Below the pieces are notes generated by a model. The model saw nothing but the letters and a program-made list of their open reading frames with translations. It did not search any database and was not told where the DNA came from. Below are positions 61,613 to 64,000 of a DNA stretch of 64,000 bases, one piece after another. The position numbers were made by a program, and so were the translations under genes. Source of the DNA: Pelagadaptatus aseana (GTDB lineage: Bacteria > Pseudomonadota > Gammaproteobacteria > Pseudomonadales > Cellvibrionaceae). Each line of letters begins with the position of its first letter. Within the stretch, counting starts at the first letter, position 1. The DNA lies in contig BAABNI010000012.1 of NCBI GenBank assembly GCA_040365065.1, forward strand, positions 1 to 64,000, written 5' to 3'.

Positions 61613-62629
61613 CTACAGGAGATCCGTTAGCAGAAAACCTATCCCTATTCTCTCGATACGCTCGTCATAGTCAATCATGCTCTCACCATAACCATTAAAA
61701 TATTGCACATGACCACGGATACGCTGCCACAGAGGAAAGGTCCAATCGATTTGTACTGCGCCATAGTTATCCTGACGCAGGTTGTTGCGGAACATCAGGC
61801 TGATTTCCTGATTATTACGGCGGTAGACTGACGTAAATTCAAAGTGGCCCATATAGCGTTCGATATCGGGGTTATCGTCGCCACTGGTGTCGTCCGGTCC
61901 ATTTTTGTCATCTTCAGGCAGGCGATACCAGGGTTTGAAACTGAAAGCCCAGCGCCCTTCCTCCCAGAGAAAATCCACATAGACTCTGTTCCAGCTGCGA
62001 GACAGAGGCAGGTTGCGACCGTTTGACTGATGCTCAAGACCAACACTCAGGTAACTGCCGTCATCCTCAAACGGATTCCAGTCCAGCGGCGCGACCCAGA
62101 AGAGCTCTGGCTGATAGTTGGTTTCGCGAAAGGGTGCTGAGATATCGCTGTTGTACACTTGCCAGAATGACTTAAGGGTAAAACCAAAAAACAGCGCATC
62201 ATCGGCCAGAAATACATCCTCAATCAGTGGAATTTTCAGACTGAGCTGAAACTTGGCCTCTTCGTGATTAAGCGAGTCATCACCATCCACAAAACCACCG
62301 CTGCGATAGGGCTCTTCATTGGGCTCTTCCATATAGGTGTAGGGCAAAATGTAATTGCGCTTGTGCGGTGTGATCACATAGGGACTGGATGCTGTCGACA
62401 ACTCTTGCTGGAAACGGTTTCGAATGGGGTTGGGCGCAGACGGCTGAGCCTCTGCCTCAATGGCGGACAACCCGGTTCCATCTTCGGCGGCCAGACACTG
62501 CTGCCGCAATTGGGCAATGGTCATCTCTTCTGGTGCCGACAACACCGCTTGCTGCAGGCATTGATCGACACCTGCAGCCACTGTCACAGGCATTAACGTC
62601 ATACCCAGTATGGGAATCCAACGTACCAT
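61613..62629 (-). CDS. pldA: Outer-membrane phospholipase A
   Basis: Calcium-dependent outer-membrane phospholipase A (OMPLA) that removes misplaced phospholipids from the outer leaflet. The catalytic His and Ser lie in VGLEHQSNGR and the Asn in SRSWNRVYVDF, the known OMPLA triad, within a beta-strand-rich barrel ending in IGIGFLLTDLL. A signal peptide (cleaved near VAA-GV) and a polar N-terminal segment of about 75 residues precede the barrel. ATG at 62629 follows GAGAG. The product is 338 residues. It is convergent with nothing and lies between a response regulator and a DUF808 gene on the same strand. Confidence 0.9.
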   Translation of the reverse strand: MVRWIPILGMTLMPVTVAAGVDQCLQQAVLSAPEEMTIAQLRQQCLAAEDGTGLSAIEAEAQPSAPNPIRNRFQQELSTASSPYVITPHKRNYILPYTYMEEPNEEPYRSGGFVDGDDSLNHEEAKFQLSLKIPLIEDVFLADDALFFGFTLKSFWQVYNSDISAPFRETNYQPELFWVAPLDWNPFEDDGSYLSVGLEHQSNGRNLPLSRSWNRVYVDFLWEEGRWAFSFKPWYRLPEDDKNGPDDTSGDDNPDIERYMGHFEFTSVYRRNNQEISLMFRNNLRQDNYGAVQIDWTFPLWQRIRGHVQYFNGYGESMIDYDERIERIGIGFLLTDLL

Positions 62630-62633
62630 AGTA

Positions 62634-63565
62634 TTATCTCTCTTTGAGTTTTTGAAAGCCTTCAAATATAACCACCAGCAGGGTACCCGCCACCAAGCCA
62701 ACCAAACCATTGAGCAAGGTGGGTATCAGACTGGAAATGATATTCCCCAGTGCAGGACTTGCCGTAGCCACAGTAGCCGAATCGTGAATCAGATGATTGA
62801 GAGGCTCAATCCCGTGTACCAAAATACCGCCACCCACCAGAAACATGGCAGCCGTCCCCAGAAAGGAAAGTCCCTTCATCAGCTTGGGACAGAAATCCAG
62901 TAAGCGCTCGCCAAAAGCGCGCTTGAATCGGCCCCAGCCATTCTGCTCTGGGGCGGCCATCAACAGTAAGGCACCGTCATCAAGCTTAACAATGGCCGCT
63001 ACCAGACTGTAGACCCCGACGGTCATGGCCGCGGCAATCAGACTGACGACGATTACCTGAGTGCTGAAGTCAGCCCCCTGAGCGGTTCCAAGTGCAATCA
63101 CGATGATCTCAGCCGACAGGATAAAATCGGTACGGATGGCACCCTTAATTTTATCCGCCTCGAATTGGGCCATATCAAGGTCCGGGTCTGCCAGCACCTC
63201 AGCCAGCTCGTCGTCCTTGTTGTCACCGGGATGAAACAGCTTGTGGGTTAACTTCTCTGCCCCTTCAAAGCACAGAAAAGCCCCCCCAACATCAGCAGCG
63301 GCACAATCAGCCAGGGTGCCACAGCACTGATCAGCAGGGCGCCGGGCACCAGAATCAGTTTGTTTTTAAATGAGCCTTTGGCCACGGCCCAAACTACCGG
63401 GATTTCCCGCTCGGCCCTGACCCCGGTCACCTGCTGGGCATTGAGCGCCAAATCGTCCCCCAGCACCGCTGAAGTTTTCTTGGCCGCCACCTTGGTCATG
63501 ACCGACACATCGTCCAGTACGGTAGCTATATCATCCAGTAACGCCAGCAGTCCCGCCGTAGCCAT
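62634..63565 (-). pseudogene. DUF808 (YedI-like) membrane protein broken at a G7 tract
   Basis: The first frame (63565 to 63248) reads MATAGLLALLDDIATVLDDV, TKVAAKKTSAVLGDDLALNA and then ends early at FCALKGQRS. The intact continuation (from about 63280 to 62634, a +1 frame) reads GGAFLCFEGAEKLTHKLFH, ADPDLDMAQFEADKIKGAIR and TDFILSAEIIVIALGTAQGA with several membrane helices. The switch is at TTGGGGGGGCTTTT (C7 at 63281-63287 on the plus strand). Eight G would restore the frame and give about 310 residues, the normal DUF808 length. One-base loss in a homopolymer suggests either a sequence error or slipped-strand phase variation. Confidence 0.88.
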
Positions 63566-63585
63566 AATTTTTTACTCCCAGAGTA

Positions 63586-64000
63586 TCAACTCCAGTGTAG
63601 CGCTTTATCCGCCAGCCATTGCCCCATTAATGCAGCCAGTGATTCAGGTTTCTCCATGGGGAAAAAGTGGCTCTGGTCTTTTAGTTGAATATCCGTTGCT
63701 CCCTTAATCTGTTCGTGGAGCTGAGCCCAGGTAGGGGAAGGGGAGAAATCGAAAAAATGATCTTCGGGTAAACGATCTCTGGCACGAATAATGTGTACCG
63801 GCGCCTGAATATCACCAAATTTGTCATAGACGCTACCCAAGCCAGAGCGCACGTAGATATCGGCCTCCACCAAAGGTGGGCATGCCAGCTCAAGCAAATC
63901 ATCTTGCTCACTGGCAGCCAGTCCGTAACGACAATAGTCATCCAACACCTGCGGGTGCCAGTGCTTGTAGGGCTCTCTGGCAGCAAAGGCTTCAATCATC
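63586..64000 (-). CDS. Alpha/beta hydrolase, C-terminal part (runs off the window)
   Basis: The frame is open to the window end, so only about the last 137 residues are seen and the true start is outside. The part shows cap-region sequence (AFAAREPYKHWHPQVLDDYCR) and the end of an alpha/beta hydrolase fold, with APVHIIRARDRLPEDHFF, where the catalytic Asp would sit in RARD, and the likely catalytic His in LKDQSHFFPMEKPESLAAL. It resembles the family of small esterases and lipases. The substrate is unknown. It lies 20 bases downstream-side of the DUF808 gene start and on the same strand. Confidence 0.85.
   Translation of the reverse strand, partial: MIEAFAAREPYKHWHPQVLDDYCRYGLAASEQDDLLELACPPLVEADIYVRSGLGSVYDKFGDIQAPVHIIRARDRLPEDHFFDFSPSPTWAQLHEQIKGATDIQLKDQSHFFPMEKPESLAALMGQWLADKALHWS

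Noticed and set aside
1..64000. CRISPR arrays, tRNA or rRNA genes, insertion sequences, prophage
   Set aside because: No regularly spaced repeats, cloverleaf or rRNA-like sequence, transposase or phage genes were recognised on either strand.

Overview
The window is chromosomal DNA from a gammaproteobacterium. Gene order is close to the Pseudomonas aeruginosa block clpB - pgeF - rluD - bamD - pilSR - fimTU - pilVWXY1E - ispH - fkpB - lspA - ileS - ribF - murJ - rpsT - proB - obgE - rpmA - rplU - ispB (recalled as PA4542 to PA4569). Insertions in that order (nadE, a glycerate-kinase-like gene, yebG, a HisC-like gene) and the rest of the content suggest a marine relative such as a member of the Cellvibrionales. 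That taxonomic guess is inference. No phage, transposase, CRISPR array, rRNA or tRNA gene was seen.

Layout. 1-7.5 kb: tail of an Ala/Lys-rich protein, clpB with a sigma-32-type promoter, pgeF and rluD sharing a TAATG junction, the outer-membrane assembly lipoprotein bamD, and nadE. 7.6-18 kb: type IV pilus locus, with sensor pilS (frameshifted here), regulator pilR, minor pilins fimT, fimU, pilV, pilW, pilX and pilE, the tip adhesin pilY1, and an extra small secreted protein between pilX and pilY1. 18-25.5 kb: convergent housekeeping run murJ, ribF, ileS, lspA, fkpB, ispH. 25.6-33.7 kb: glycerate-kinase-like gene, an exported unknown, LexA-controlled yebG, rpsT, a HisC-like aminotransferase, proB, obgE, rpmA, rplU and ispB. 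33.8-40 kb: sugar-phosphate metabolism (pgi, phosphomannomutase, galU) and unsaturated fatty-acid synthesis (fabA, fabB).

40-50 kb is the most interesting stretch. A PotD-like periplasmic binding protein sits directly upstream of a membrane GGDEF-EAL protein, an arrangement like the Vibrio cholerae NspS-MbaA polyamine to cyclic-di-GMP system. Next come a degenerate dTDP-4-dehydrorhamnose-reductase-like protein, ssb, a YajR-like transporter and a cytochrome c. A two-component pair follows whose sensor carries a His/Asp-rich periplasmic loop. It is divergent from a small periplasmic protein, and the shared intergenic region has a perfect 14-bp inverted repeat.

50-64 kb: groESL with a sigma-32-type promoter, fxsA, a DUF481 protein, ampG, recQ, two small envelope proteins, a GAF protein convergent with a hybrid histidine kinase (interrupted by one in-frame TAG), a LuxR-type regulator, phospholipase pldA, a DUF808 membrane protein broken at a G7 tract, and the C-terminal part of an alpha/beta hydrolase.

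Three otherwise well-preserved genes (pilS, the hybrid kinase, DUF808) each carry one small lesion. These may be real mutations, phase variation or sequence errors; the DNA alone cannot decide. All functions are inferred from sequence recognised by eye, with no database search.
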